A DNA stretch of 64,000 nucleotides from Jatrophihabitans_A lederbergiae. Its GTDB lineage: Bacteria; Actinomycetota; Actinomycetes; Mycobacteriales; Jatrophihabitantaceae. The stretch is from contig NZ_JAVREH010000006.1 of NCBI RefSeq assembly GCF_031845305.1, positions 1-64,000 on the forward strand, written 5' to 3'. Positions 28,762 through 37,263 of this stretch are shown piece by piece (position 1 is the first letter of the stretch; every line of letters begins with the position of its first letter). Made by a program: the position numbers and the translations under genes. A model generated the notes under the pieces. That model had not been told where the DNA came from. It saw nothing but the letters and a program-made list of their open reading frames with translations, and searched no databases.

Positions 28762-29877
28762 GTGACGCAGCCAGCAGCGAAAACCACCACCACTTCGAAG
28801 CGCCGGACCTCGGCTTCACATACCCTTCCTGGCCACCGGGCCACGCGCTCCACGGTTGGAGCAACCAGCACGTCAGCAGCACCGCTGGACATGGACGCGC
28901 TCACCGGCGGACAGGTCGAAGAGACCAACCCGGTAGAGGCGACCGCCGACCTCGACGAGGTTGTGCAGGCCGCCGACCTGGTCCGGTCCTACCTGAACGA
29001 GATCGGCAAGGTATCGCTGCTCACCGCCGTCGAAGAGGTCGAGCTCTCCAAGCGGATCGAGGCCGGCCTCTATGCTTCGCACTTGATTTCCGAGAGCAAG
29101 CGAATACCGCTGGGTCAGCGCCGTGAGCTGCAGGCCCTGGTGGCCGACGGCGAGCGTGCCAAGGACTTGCTGCTCCGAGCGAACCTCCGGCTGGTGGTGT
29201 CGCTCGCGAAGCGCTACACCGGTCGCGGCATGCCGTTCCTGGACCTCATCCAGGAGGGCAACCTGGGCCTGATCCGGGCAGTCGAGAAGTTCGACTACAC
29301 CAAGGGCTTCAAGTTCTCGACGTACGCGACCTGGTGGATCCGGCAGGCAATCAGCCGGGCCATGGCCGACCAGTCCCGGACGATCCGGCTCCCCGTCCAC
29401 CTGGTCGAGCAGATCAACAAGATGCAGCGGATGCGTCGCGAACTCGGTCAGAGCTTGGGCCGCGACGCCACCGACGCCGAGCTCGCGAGCGAGCTGGACG
29501 TGACGGTCGAGCGGCTGCACGAACTCGTCGACCACGCCCGCGACCTGGTCAGCCTCGATCAGACGGTCGGCACCGACGAGGACTCCTCGCTGGGTGACTT
29601 CATCGCCGACAGTGAGGCCACCAAGCCCACCGAGGCGGTCGAGTTCGACCTGATGCGGCGCCAGCTGGCCGAGATCCTCAACTCTCTCGAGCCGCGGGAG
29701 GCAGCCGTGGTCCGGTTGCGGTACGGCCTGGCCGACGGCAACCCGCACACCCTGGACGACATTGCCCGCAAGTTCAGCCTGTCCCGAGAGCGGATCCGCC
29801 AGATCGAGCGCGAGACGATGGCCAAGTTGCGGCACCCGTCTCGTGCGCAGTCGCTCCGCGACTACCTGGACGCGTGA
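28762..29877 (+). CDS. sigB: SigB-like group 2 RNA polymerase sigma factor
   Basis: 371 residues from GTG 28762. Region 1.2 (LVRSYLNEIGKVSLLTA), 2.1-2.4 (LRLVVSLAKRYTGRGMPFLD; FSTYATWWIRQAISRAM; QSRTIRLPVH), 3 and 4.2 (TLDDIARKFSLSRERIRQIE) are all conserved, so it recognises promoters like the main sigma factor. The short N-terminus (about 75 residues before region 1.2, Ala/Thr rich) fits SigB/HrdD-type group 2 factors rather than the principal sigma. An earlier in-frame start at 28654 is less likely. A very strong hairpin follows. Confidence 0.9.
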   Translation: MTQPAAKTTTTSKRRTSASHTLPGHRATRSTVGATSTSAAPLDMDALTGGQVEETNPVEATADLDEVVQAADLVRSYLNEIGKVSLLTAVEEVELSKRIEAGLYASHLISESKRIPLGQRRELQALVADGERAKDLLLRANLRLVVSLAKRYTGRGMPFLDLIQEGNLGLIRAVEKFDYTKGFKFSTYATWWIRQAISRAMADQSRTIRLPVHLVEQINKMQRMRRELGQSLGRDATDAELASELDVTVERLHELVDHARDLVSLDQTVGTDEDSSLGDFIADSEATKPTEAVEFDLMRRQLAEILNSLEPREAAVVRLRYGLADGNPHTLDDIARKFSLSRERIRQIERETMAKLRHPSRAQSLRDYLDA

Positions 29878-29950
29878 CCTGCGACCGCCTGACCTGCGAC
29901 CGCACGATCCGCGCCACCTGATGTATAGGACACAGCCACATCCATTGCGA

Positions 29951-29999
29951 CACGGCGAAACGCCCCGGCACGAGCACCACGCCGGGGCGCTTCGCCGTG
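29951..29999 (+). terminator. Long hairpin after the sigma factor gene
   Basis: 19-bp arms CACGGCGAAACGCCCCGGC (29951-29969) and GCCGGGGCGCTTCGCCGTG (29981-29999) with a single mismatch and an 11-base loop. It lies 74 bases after the sigma stop and just before the PHP gene. Very stable; likely a terminator or an mRNA 3' stabiliser. Confidence 0.8.
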
Positions 30000-30031
30000 C
30001 CTGCGGTAGAGACGCGCCTACGGTAGAGGAC

Positions 30032-31039
30032 GTGGACCCTGTCTCGGCGCTGCGCCGCATAGCCTTTCTGCTGGAGCGCTCCCAGGCGCCGACCTACCGC
30101 GTCAAGGCGTTCCGGACGGCGGCAAGAGTCGTACTGGAGCACGCCGGCGAGCTCGAGGATCGGGTTCTCGCCGGCACGCTGTCGGAGCTGACCGGCATCG
30201 GCGCGGTCACCGGCACGGTCATCACCGAGGCGGTCGGCGGCGCGACACCCGACTATCTCGCCGCCCTGGAAGCCGGTGCCGGCGAGGTGACGCCGCTCGG
30301 CGAGCAGGGGCAGATCTTGCTGGCCGCCCTGGCCGGTGACCTGCACAGCCACTCCGACTGGAGCGACGGCGGCAGCCCGATCGAAGAGATGGCCGTGACC
30401 GCCCTGGAGCTGGGGCACCAGTATCTCGCGCTGACCGATCATTCGCCCCGGCTGACGGTGGCCCGCGGGTTGACGGCCGACCGGTTGATCAACCAGCTCG
30501 ATGTGCTGGCCGCACTCGCTCCAAGGCTCGGTGGGTTCCGGCTGCTCAGCGGCATCGAGGTCGACATCCTCGATGACGGCGGTCTGGACCAGACCGACGA
30601 GCTGCTCGGTCGGCTGGACATCGTGGTCGCGTCGGTGCACTCGAAGCTCGCTATGGACCCGGACACCATGACCGGGCGGATGATCCAGGCGGTGCGCAAT
30701 CCCCGGACGAACATTCTCGGCCACTGCACGGGGCGGCTGCTCGGCGGTAAGAAGCGTGCCCAGAGCACCTTCGACGCCGACGCCGTGTTCGCCGCCTGCG
30801 CCGAGCATGGGGTCGCCGTCGAGATCAATTGCCGTCCGGAGCGCTTGGACCCGCCCACCGAGCTGCTGGGCCGGGCGGTGGCCGCGGGGTGCCTGTTCAG
30901 CGTGGACACCGACGCCCACGCGCCCGGCCAGCTGGACTGGCAGGCCTTCGGCTGTGAGCGGGCCGCCGCCTGCGGCGTGCCGATGGACCGTATCGTCAAC
31001 AGCTGGCCGGTGGACCGGCTGCTGGAGTGGGCGCGATAG
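30032..31039 (+). CDS. PHP-domain phosphoesterase with HhH-like N-terminus (PolX-like)
   Basis: 335 residues from GTG 30032. The N-terminal 80 residues (ALRRIAFLLERSQAPTYRVKAF; LTGIGAVTGTVITEA) resemble the helix-hairpin-helix domain of family X polymerases. The PHP domain has the metal motifs DLHSHSDWSDG, LTDHS, GIEVDIL, HSKL, GHCTG and DTDAH. The polymerase palm is absent. Known as a stand-alone PHP family in actinobacteria; presumed metal-dependent phosphoesterase on nucleic acid or nucleotides. Confidence 0.87.
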   Translation: MDPVSALRRIAFLLERSQAPTYRVKAFRTAARVVLEHAGELEDRVLAGTLSELTGIGAVTGTVITEAVGGATPDYLAALEAGAGEVTPLGEQGQILLAALAGDLHSHSDWSDGGSPIEEMAVTALELGHQYLALTDHSPRLTVARGLTADRLINQLDVLAALAPRLGGFRLLSGIEVDILDDGGLDQTDELLGRLDIVVASVHSKLAMDPDTMTGRMIQAVRNPRTNILGHCTGRLLGGKKRAQSTFDADAVFAACAEHGVAVEINCRPERLDPPTELLGRAVAAGCLFSVDTDAHAPGQLDWQAFGCERAAACGVPMDRIVNSWPVDRLLEWAR

Positions 31040-31074
31040 TCCGCGAGGTCATGTTCCAGCCCGGCCCTCGAGTT

Positions 31075-31971
31075 TCAGCCGGTGGCGACAGGTCGCTCCG
31101 GGTCGGTGATCCACTCGCTCCACGAACCCGGATACAGGACCGCCTCGATGCCGGCCAGCTCCATCGCCAGCGCGGTGTGAGCGGCGTTCACCCCGGAGCC
31201 GCAGTAGACCCCCACCGGAGCCTGGCCGTCGATGCCCGCCTCGCCGAAACGCCGCCGCAGCGCCGCGGCCGGCTTGAAACGCCCGGAGCTCATCGCGTTG
31301 CCGGTCGTCGGCACGTTCAGCGCGCCAGGGATGTGCCCGGCCACCGGGTCCATCGGCTCGACGTCGCCCCGGAAGCGCTCCGGGGCACGGACGTCGACCA
31401 GCCTTCCCTGCTCGGCCCAGGCCCGCGCGGTGTCGGCGTCGAGCACCGGCAGCGTCCCTGGCCGCACCGTCATCGGCTCTGGCCGGTGAGCGTCCTGCCG
31501 ACTGTCGGCCTCGTTGTCGGTGCCTGCTCGGGTGCCGGCCTGGGCTCCAGGGAGTTCGGTCTCGACCGGCTGGTCGGCCTCGACCCAGGCGGTGAACCCA
31601 CCGTCGAGGACGCGCACCTGCCGCACGCCCGCCCAGCGCAGCACCCACCACGCCCGTGCCGCCGCGACCGAGGAGCCGCCGTCATAGACGACCACCTCGG
31701 ACCGCGGTGTGATGCCCCAGTCAGTGAAGCGGGACTGCAGGCGCGCGGGATCCGGCAGCGGGTGCCTGCCACCGTCACCCGGCGAGTCAGCCAGGTCGGC
31801 GTCCAGGTCGCACCACCGAGCGCCGGGGATACGACCGGTCAGGTAGGCCGGGTACTGCGACGGGCCGCCCAGCTGCCACCGCACGTCCAGTAGGACCAGA
31901 TTGTCAGCGTTGGCTTGCAGCCCGATCAACTGTTGCGCGCTCAGCAGGGCTCGGTGGGAATCTTCGCTCAT
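31075..31971 (-). CDS. Two-domain rhodanese sulfurtransferase (SseA-like)
   Basis: 298 residues. Two rhodanese modules; the active-site loop CGSGVNAAH in the second resembles 3-mercaptopyruvate sulfurtransferase (CGSGVTA) more than thiosulfate:cyanide type. The first module ends in VVVYDGGSSVAAARAW without Cys, as expected for the inactive half. An acidic insertion (ELPGAQAGTRAGTDNEADSR) joins the modules. ATG 31971 was preferred to GTG 31977. Divergent from ideR by 95 bases. Confidence 0.9.
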   Translation of the reverse strand: MSEDSHRALLSAQQLIGLQANADNLVLLDVRWQLGGPSQYPAYLTGRIPGARWCDLDADLADSPGDGGRHPLPDPARLQSRFTDWGITPRSEVVVYDGGSSVAAARAWWVLRWAGVRQVRVLDGGFTAWVEADQPVETELPGAQAGTRAGTDNEADSRQDAHRPEPMTVRPGTLPVLDADTARAWAEQGRLVDVRAPERFRGDVEPMDPVAGHIPGALNVPTTGNAMSSGRFKPAAALRRRFGEAGIDGQAPVGVYCGSGVNAAHTALAMELAGIEAVLYPGSWSEWITDPERPVATG

Positions 31972-32066
31972 GCCCACGGTTCTAACATGGACTGCGGCAG
32001 CACGCTCGGGCGGCGTCCATCCGGCACGAGCGCGACGCGCACCGGCGGCAGTGGAGAGGTCGGCAC

Positions 32067-32771
32067 GTGAACCACCACCATAGCGACTTGATCGACACGA
32101 CAGAGATGTACCTGCGCACCATCTACGAGCTCGAAGAAGAGGGGGTCACTCCGCTGCGAGCCCGGATCGCCGAGCGACTGAGCCAGTCCGGTCCCACCGT
32201 GAGCCAGACCGTGGCGCGGATGGAGCGGGACGGGCTGGTGCACGTCGAGACCGACCGACACCTGCAGCTGACCCCGCACGGCAGGCAGCTGGCCGTGTCC
32301 GTGATGCGCAAGCACCGGATCGCCGAGCGGCTGCTGCACGACGTGATCGGCCTTGAGTGGGACCAGTTGCACATCGAGGCCTGCCGCTGGGAACACGTCA
32401 TGAGTGACGACGTGGAGCGCCGGATCGTGGCGATGCTGGACGGGCCGCTCGTCTGCCCGCACGGAAACCCCATTCCTGGCCTGGCGGACCTTGGCGTGTC
32501 GGTCGGGAACGACGACTCGGCCGCGGAGCTGCTGCCGACGCTGGCGGCCAGCGCCACCGTCGCCGTCACCACGGTCCGGGTGGAGCGGATCAGCGAGCTG
32601 CTGCAGCCCGATGCCGCCCTGATGCGACGGCTGTCGGCGGCGGGACTCACCCCGGGCCTGTCGGTGGCGGTGACCCGGGGGCCCACCGGGCTGTCGGTGT
32701 CCGGCGGTCCGGAGTCGACGCTCGTGCTCGACGAGGTGGCCGAACACATCTTCGTGTCGATTCCTGTCTGA
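32067..32771 (+). CDS. ideR: Iron-dependent regulator, IdeR/DtxR family
   Basis: 234 residues with all three domains. HTH: LIDTTEMYLRTIYELEEEGV and LSQSGPTVSQTVARMERDGL; metal ligands Met (TTEMYL), His/Glu of the dimer helix (MRKHRIAERLL), and Cys-Glu-His in ACRWEHVMS; a C-terminal SH3-like FeoA domain (GLSVAVTRGP). With Fe2+ it represses iron uptake. An iron box lies before efeU at 18040 in this window, a direct likely target. Start GTG 32067; ATG starts closer to the HTH are lacking. Confidence 0.93.
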   Translation: MNHHHSDLIDTTEMYLRTIYELEEEGVTPLRARIAERLSQSGPTVSQTVARMERDGLVHVETDRHLQLTPHGRQLAVSVMRKHRIAERLLHDVIGLEWDQLHIEACRWEHVMSDDVERRIVAMLDGPLVCPHGNPIPGLADLGVSVGNDDSAAELLPTLAASATVAVTTVRVERISELLQPDAALMRRLSAAGLTPGLSVAVTRGPTGLSVSGGPESTLVLDEVAEHIFVSIPV

Positions 32772-32779
32772 TCGCGAGG

Positions 32780-33979
32780 TCATTGCTGTGCACCCAGCAG
32801 GTCGGGGTCGCGCAGCGCCGGGGTGCTCCGCGGATCCATGCCCCGCTGCACGGCGGTGACCAGCAACAGCGCGGCGGAGTAGTTCGGGTCTGACTCGAGC
32901 GCCCGCTCGGCGGCCATCACGGCCAGCGTCCCGTTGCCGGCGCGCCACTGGGCCCAGCCGTAGAGGAACAGCGGCGCGGCGTCGTAGGGCGCAGGCAGCC
33001 GGATGTGCAGCTCGTGCAGCAGCTCGGTGGCGTCGAGGGACTGGTCATCGATCGCCAGCCACATGGCGTCCCGCACCCCCAGGTCGCTCAGCGCCACGCC
33101 GAAACGGGCGAGCTGCTTGTGCGACAGCGGCCGGACGGTGGTACGCCGCCGCCCAGGAGTGGCTGCTGAGGGAGCCACCGCCGAGGATGCGCCCGGCGCC
33201 ATTCCTTCCGCGGCTGATCGGTCCGGCGCTGGTTCGTCCGGCGCTGGTTCGTCCGGCGCTGGTTCGTCCGGCGCTGGTTCATCGGTCCACGCGCGCTGAC
33301 GTGCGCGCTCGGCCGCCGTGCGGAACGCGGCGGTGTCGGACTTCCGCAGCCGGCCCAGCCCGTGCGCCAACGCCGCCCGCGCGACCCGGTGCTCGGCTTC
33401 GGCAAGGTCCGGTTCCACGGCGGCCCGTTCGTCCGGGCTCAGGCCGGCCAGCGTCGCCGAGACCGCTGCCCGATCGGGCAGCGCCACCAGGCCGGCGAAG
33501 GTGGCCTGCGCCGCGGACGGGGAGCAGCCGAGCGCGCGCCGGGTTCCCTCCGGCGGGCAGCAGCTCGGCTTGTCACAGCACAGCGACCACCAGTGCTCGT
33601 CCGAGGCGACCAGCACGTCGAGCACCATGATGGCGGCGGCGCGCAGCACGGTGGACACGGCGGCGGCCAGGGCCTGCAGCTCGCCGCTGTCACGAGGATC
33701 GCCGGTGCAGTGGGTGAACACCACGACGGCCGCCGAGGTCGCATCGGCGTGCCTGAGCGACTCCACCAGCGGCTCGAACACCTCGGCATCAACCGGCGAC
33801 TGGGGCAGGTCGACGCGCATGGTCACCTGCACGCGCTGCGGCCGGCCGGCGCCTTCGGGATCGGTGAAGCCGATCAGGACGAGGCTCTCGACCGGATGAA
33901 AGCCGATCAGGTACGGAACGGTCTCGATCAGGTCTCCAGGATCGCTGATCCGGATTTGCGGTACGTCACAGAAGGTCAT
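32780..33979 (-). CDS. DUF4192 protein with a Pro-Asp-Glu repeat linker
   Basis: 399 residues from ATG 33979. DUF4192 core: PGDLIETVPYLIGFHPVESL, VVVFTHC, DVLVASDEHWWSL and a cysteine cluster (SLCCDKPSCCPPEG), then a second domain LFLYGWAQWRAGNGTLAVMA and ALESDPNYSAALLLV that looks like a TPR. The two are joined by a linker of four exact pentapeptide repeats (DEPAP) encoded by four 15-bp units. An actinobacterial family of unknown function, a common neighbour of ideR. 8 bases separate its stop from the ideR stop (convergent). Confidence 0.85.
   Translation of the reverse strand: MTFCDVPQIRISDPGDLIETVPYLIGFHPVESLVLIGFTDPEGAGRPQRVQVTMRVDLPQSPVDAEVFEPLVESLRHADATSAAVVVFTHCTGDPRDSGELQALAAAVSTVLRAAAIMVLDVLVASDEHWWSLCCDKPSCCPPEGTRRALGCSPSAAQATFAGLVALPDRAAVSATLAGLSPDERAAVEPDLAEAEHRVARAALAHGLGRLRKSDTAAFRTAAERARQRAWTDEPAPDEPAPDEPAPDEPAPDRSAAEGMAPGASSAVAPSAATPGRRRTTVRPLSHKQLARFGVALSDLGVRDAMWLAIDDQSLDATELLHELHIRLPAPYDAAPLFLYGWAQWRAGNGTLAVMAAERALESDPNYSAALLLVTAVQRGMDPRSTPALRDPDLLGAQQ
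33221..33280. repeat. Four tandem 15-bp units inside the DUF4192 gene
   Basis: Four perfect copies of GTCCGGCGCTGGTTC (33221-33235, 33236-33250, 33251-33265, 33266-33280), which is 15 bp and in frame, coding for the pentapeptide repeat. Copy number can change without breaking the gene. Confidence 0.95.
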
Positions 33980-34076
33980 GCGGACCAGCCTCTGCGCGCT
34001 ACTCCCCCGGTGGCTCCATGTGAACCAACTTGTGGACAGCAAGGGCGTCGTCCACAGCCGCAGGAACAGGCCGCCC

Positions 34077-34682
34077 TCAGAGTGGGTTCTGCCGCCAGGT
34101 CTGGGCGGTCATGGTGAGCCCGTCGGCCGTCTCCTCGTTGCGCTCGGCCAGGCTGCGCTCGCGATCCCCGTCCCGGCCCGGCTCAGCGGTCTCGCGCCGT
34201 CCGGTGGCGATCACCCGGAAGAAGGCTGCCGCGCGCTCCAGCGCGACCGCGAAGTCGCCCACATAGGCACCGTGCAGCACCGCGTCCGCCAGTGCCTCGA
34301 TCGCCGCCGGATCGGCCGCCTCCGAAACGCCGGCCACCACCTCGTCCACCGGCGCGTAGTGCCGGCCGGCTCGCCACAGCCGGGTTACCTCATCACCGTT
34401 GCTCTGACACCAGCGGCGCAGCAGGTACAGCGCCCACAGCGCGCCGGGAAGACTGGACGGCTGTTCCTGGCGCCATAACTCGGCGAGGGTGTCCAGGCCC
34501 ACCCGGTCGGCCAGGTCCACCAACGAGTCGCCCTGCCCGGAGCGGCCGTGCGTGATCACGGCAGCCGCGGTCGCCGCCGCGAGCTCCGCGCGCGCGAACG
34601 GCTCGACCTCGGCGGCGGCTCCGGCGAGGGCAGCCAGATCGGGTCGCCTGATCGGACGGTGCGGACGATCGAATTCGGACAC
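34077..34682 (-). CDS. Conserved hypothetical protein
   Basis: 201 residues, no known domain. Mostly helical and rich in Ala, Glu and Arg; the central part reads LAELWRQEQPSSLPGALWAL and LRRWCQSNGDEVTRLWRAG, with a repeated heptad-like alternation that suggests a helical repeat fold. A similar protein is often seen near ideR/DUF4192 in actinobacteria (from memory). Same strand as DUF4192, 97 bases upstream of it. Function unknown. Confidence 0.75.
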   Translation of the reverse strand: MSEFDRPHRPIRRPDLAALAGAAAEVEPFARAELAAATAAAVITHGRSGQGDSLVDLADRVGLDTLAELWRQEQPSSLPGALWALYLLRRWCQSNGDEVTRLWRAGRHYAPVDEVVAGVSEAADPAAIEALADAVLHGAYVGDFAVALERAAAFFRVIATGRRETAEPGRDGDRERSLAERNEETADGLTMTAQTWRQNPL

Positions 34683-34884
34683 GGGTCCAGGGTAAAGGGA
34701 ACCGGCGACAGCGTCCCCAGCGCCGCGCAGGGGTCGAAAGAGCGCTCAGTTGTCGGTAAACTAGGTATCGGCGTCGGCCCGATCCATGGCCCCCGGTCCC
34801 ACATTTGCCGCCACGAGCGGCCGTTTGCCGTGAGGCGACCTGGCGGGTCGGCGTCACTTTATTCTGCGCTGAGCGGACCTCTGC

Positions 34885-34931
34885 GCTCGATGATGGGCAG
34901 CTCTACCGATGGGCAGCTCGATGATGGGCAG
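34885..34931. repeat. 16-bp direct repeat at the Nudix gene start
   Basis: GCTCGATGATGGGCAG occurs at 34885-34900 and again at 34916-34931, with a shorter copy (CGATGGGCAGCTC) between them. The copies flank the candidate start codons of the Nudix gene. Confidence 0.85.
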
Positions 34932-34935
34932 GCAG

Positions 34936-35634
34936 ATGAGTTCGGGCGACGGCTGGACGACCTGCGGCGCGGGACATCGCCACTGGGGCCTGTTCGGAGC
35001 GGCCGGCCTGCTCGTCACCGGCCGGACCGCCGCCGGAGTGACCGAGGTCGTGCTGCAGCACCGCGCGCCATGGACGCATGAAGGCGACAGCTGGGGCGTT
35101 CCCGGCGGGGCCCGCGACAGGGACGAGGACGCCGTGACCGCCGCGCTTCGGGAGGCCAAGGAAGAGGCTGACCTCGATCCCTCCGATGTCGATCCACTCG
35201 GCCTCTACATCGATGATCACGTCGGCTGGTCCTACACGACGGTCGTCGCCCGGCCGACCAGGACGCTGACGCCGGTCGCCGCCAACACCGAAAGCCTGTC
35301 GATGCGCTGGCACCCCGTCGCGACGGTGGACCGGCTTCCGCTGCACCGGGGCTTCGCCGCGACCTGGACGCACCTGAAGGACGTCCCGCCACCGCTGTAC
35401 CTGATCGTGACGAGCGTGGCCGGGTCCGATCCGCTGCTGAGTCAGCTGCCCCGGTCCGGTGTCTCGGCCCAGCGGCTTCCCGACGGCGTGCGCGGTGGCG
35501 GGCTGAGCCGGCTGCTGCCCAGGATCGTCCGCGTCGGTGATGCCGAGGATGCCGCCGCGGTCGCCGACGCCCACACGTCCCGCGGTCAGGTCCTGCTGGT
35601 GCGCGGACGCGAGGAGCTGAGCCGGCTCGTGTGA
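34936..35634 (+). CDS. Nudix hydrolase
   Basis: 232 residues from ATG 34936 (MSSGDGW...); starts at 34909 and 34921 are also open but lie in a short repeat. The Nudix box is GARDRDEDAVTAALREAKEE, which fits Gx5Ex7REUxEE. An N-terminal segment CGAGHRHWGLFGAAGLLV is typical of actinobacterial members. After the Nudix fold (to residue about 150) a C-terminal extension of 80 residues has the pattern of a small alpha/beta subdomain. Hydrolyses a nucleoside diphosphate derivative, substrate unknown. Confidence 0.88.
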   Translation: MSSGDGWTTCGAGHRHWGLFGAAGLLVTGRTAAGVTEVVLQHRAPWTHEGDSWGVPGGARDRDEDAVTAALREAKEEADLDPSDVDPLGLYIDDHVGWSYTTVVARPTRTLTPVAANTESLSMRWHPVATVDRLPLHRGFAATWTHLKDVPPPLYLIVTSVAGSDPLLSQLPRSGVSAQRLPDGVRGGGLSRLLPRIVRVGDAEDAAAVADAHTSRGQVLLVRGREELSRLV

Positions 35635-35678
35635 TGCCCGCCGCCCATCACGGCGCGCGCACCGGCTAGCGTTGTCCG

Positions 35679-36470
35679 GTGCGAATCCTGCTGCCGCCCA
35701 GTGAGGCCAAGAATCCCGGCGGCCGCGGGCGTGCGCTGGCCGGCCGCAGCCGGCGGACCCCGCTCGACGACGTCCGCGACCTCGTCTACGCCCGGCTGGC
35801 CGACCTGCTCGACACGGACGGCGCCCCGGCAGCACTGCTGCTGCCGCTCTCGTCCGCCGGCCACGCCCTCGCCGCCAATCGCAGCATCCTGCGCAGCGCG
35901 ACCATGCCCGCAATCGAGCGCTACAGCGGCGTGGTCTACCACGGGCTGGCGCTGAGCGGGCTCAGCGAGGCGGCGCGTGCCACCGCCGGTCGCGAGGTCC
36001 TCATCTTCTCCGGCCTGTTCGGCGTGCTCCGCGGCAACGATCCGATCCCGGCCTACCGGGTGCCGGCGAAGGCAAGCCTGCCTGGCATCGGCGTACTGGC
36101 CACCTTCTGGCGCCGGCACCTTCCCGACTTGATCCCGCCGCTACTGGGCAAGCGGCGGCGGGGGTTGGTGGTCGATCTGCGCTCCAGCGACTACGCGGCC
36201 ATGTGGCAGCCCGGACGGAGCCCGGAGCCCGCCACCCGCACGGTCAGCGTCCGGGTGCTGTCCACCAAGCCGGACGGCACGCTGGGCGTCATCTCGTACA
36301 ACTCCAAGCTCGCCAAGGGCAAGCTGGCCGCTGCCCTGTTGGAGCGACGGGCCGCCGGTGGCCGCGTCGAGGACCCGGCCGATGTCGCAGCAGCCTGGGC
36401 ATCGGTCGGCGGCAAGGACGTGATTCCACGCACGATGGGGGCGGGAACCACCCTGGATTTGATCGCCTGA
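35679..36470 (+). CDS. yaaA: YaaA (UPF0246) peroxide stress protein
   Basis: 263 residues from GTG 35679. Matches the UPF0246 pattern: MRILLPPSEAKNPGG at the N-terminus, FSGLFGVLRGNDPIPAYR, VVDLRSSDYAAMW and YNSKLAKGKLAAALL. In E. coli YaaA limits damage by lowering free iron during peroxide stress and binds DNA. Single gene, 44 bases after the Nudix stop. Confidence 0.9.
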   Translation: MRILLPPSEAKNPGGRGRALAGRSRRTPLDDVRDLVYARLADLLDTDGAPAALLLPLSSAGHALAANRSILRSATMPAIERYSGVVYHGLALSGLSEAARATAGREVLIFSGLFGVLRGNDPIPAYRVPAKASLPGIGVLATFWRRHLPDLIPPLLGKRRRGLVVDLRSSDYAAMWQPGRSPEPATRTVSVRVLSTKPDGTLGVISYNSKLAKGKLAAALLERRAAGGRVEDPADVAAAWASVGGKDVIPRTMGAGTTLDLIA

Positions 36471-36578
36471 TCGGCGCCTGAGGCTGGCCTGTAACGATCG
36501 AGTCACGAACCGGCCACCACCCGGCATCGGTCGCACCCCGGTGGGCGGACCGGTTTACCCCTGAGCCAGTATCGACCC

Positions 36579-37226
36579 ATGCGATTGGACCATCTCTCCT
36601 ACGCAGCGGGATCAGAAGGCCTTGCCTCGTGTGTACAGCGGCTCGGTTCTCAGCTCGGCGCCGGTTTCAGCGACGGTGGCCTGCACCCCCGCTTCGGAAC
36701 GCGCAACTTCGTCCTGCCGCTGTCCGGCGGCGTGTACCTCGAGGTCGTCGAGGCGCTGGACCACCCGGCCGTCGACGCCGCCCCCTTCGGGCGCGCGGTC
36801 AAGGCCCGTTCGCAAGCCGGCGGTGGCTGGCTCGGCTGGGTCGTCGGGGTGGCCGACCTTCCCACGGTGGAGCAGCGACTCGGCCGCGGCGCGGCCCCGG
36901 GACATCGCCGGCGACCGGACGGCTATGACCTGCGCTGGAAGCAGATCGGCATCATGGACACCGCCAACGACCCGGAGCTGCCGTGGTTCATCCACTGGGA
37001 GTCCGACAAGGAACAGCACCCGGCCGCGCGGGGCGGCACGGTGAACCTCGAACGACTCGACATCGCCGGTGACCGCGACACCGTGGCCGGTTACCTGGGC
37101 GAGGCCGCGACCAAGGAGTTGCACGACCTGAACGTCAAATGGCTTCCGCTCGAGGACCATGACGGCGAGCCCGGGATTGTCGCGGCACACTTCACCACCG
37201 CGCGCGGCGTCGTCGTCATCGACTGA
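36579..37226 (+). CDS. VOC/glyoxalase-like protein
   Basis: 215 residues. N-terminus MRLDHLSYAAGSEGL, then FGTRNFVLPLSGGVYLEVVE is the beta-alpha-beta-beta-beta pattern of vicinal oxygen chelate domains of the Glyoxalase_3 type, where ligands are His 5 and Glu near residue 55. The second half (WFIHWESD; NLERLDIAGD) forms the paired module. Substrate unknown. Convergent with the alcohol dehydrogenase at 37264. Confidence 0.82.
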   Translation: MRLDHLSYAAGSEGLASCVQRLGSQLGAGFSDGGLHPRFGTRNFVLPLSGGVYLEVVEALDHPAVDAAPFGRAVKARSQAGGGWLGWVVGVADLPTVEQRLGRGAAPGHRRRPDGYDLRWKQIGIMDTANDPELPWFIHWESDKEQHPAARGGTVNLERLDIAGDRDTVAGYLGEAATKELHDLNVKWLPLEDHDGEPGIVAAHFTTARGVVVID

Positions 37227-37263
37227 CTTTCCGCCGGGCGCCACCGACGGTGCCGGAACCGAT

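Noticed and set aside
33221..33280. CRISPR array
   Set aside because: The units are contiguous 15-bp in-frame repeats without spacers, and no cas genes are present.
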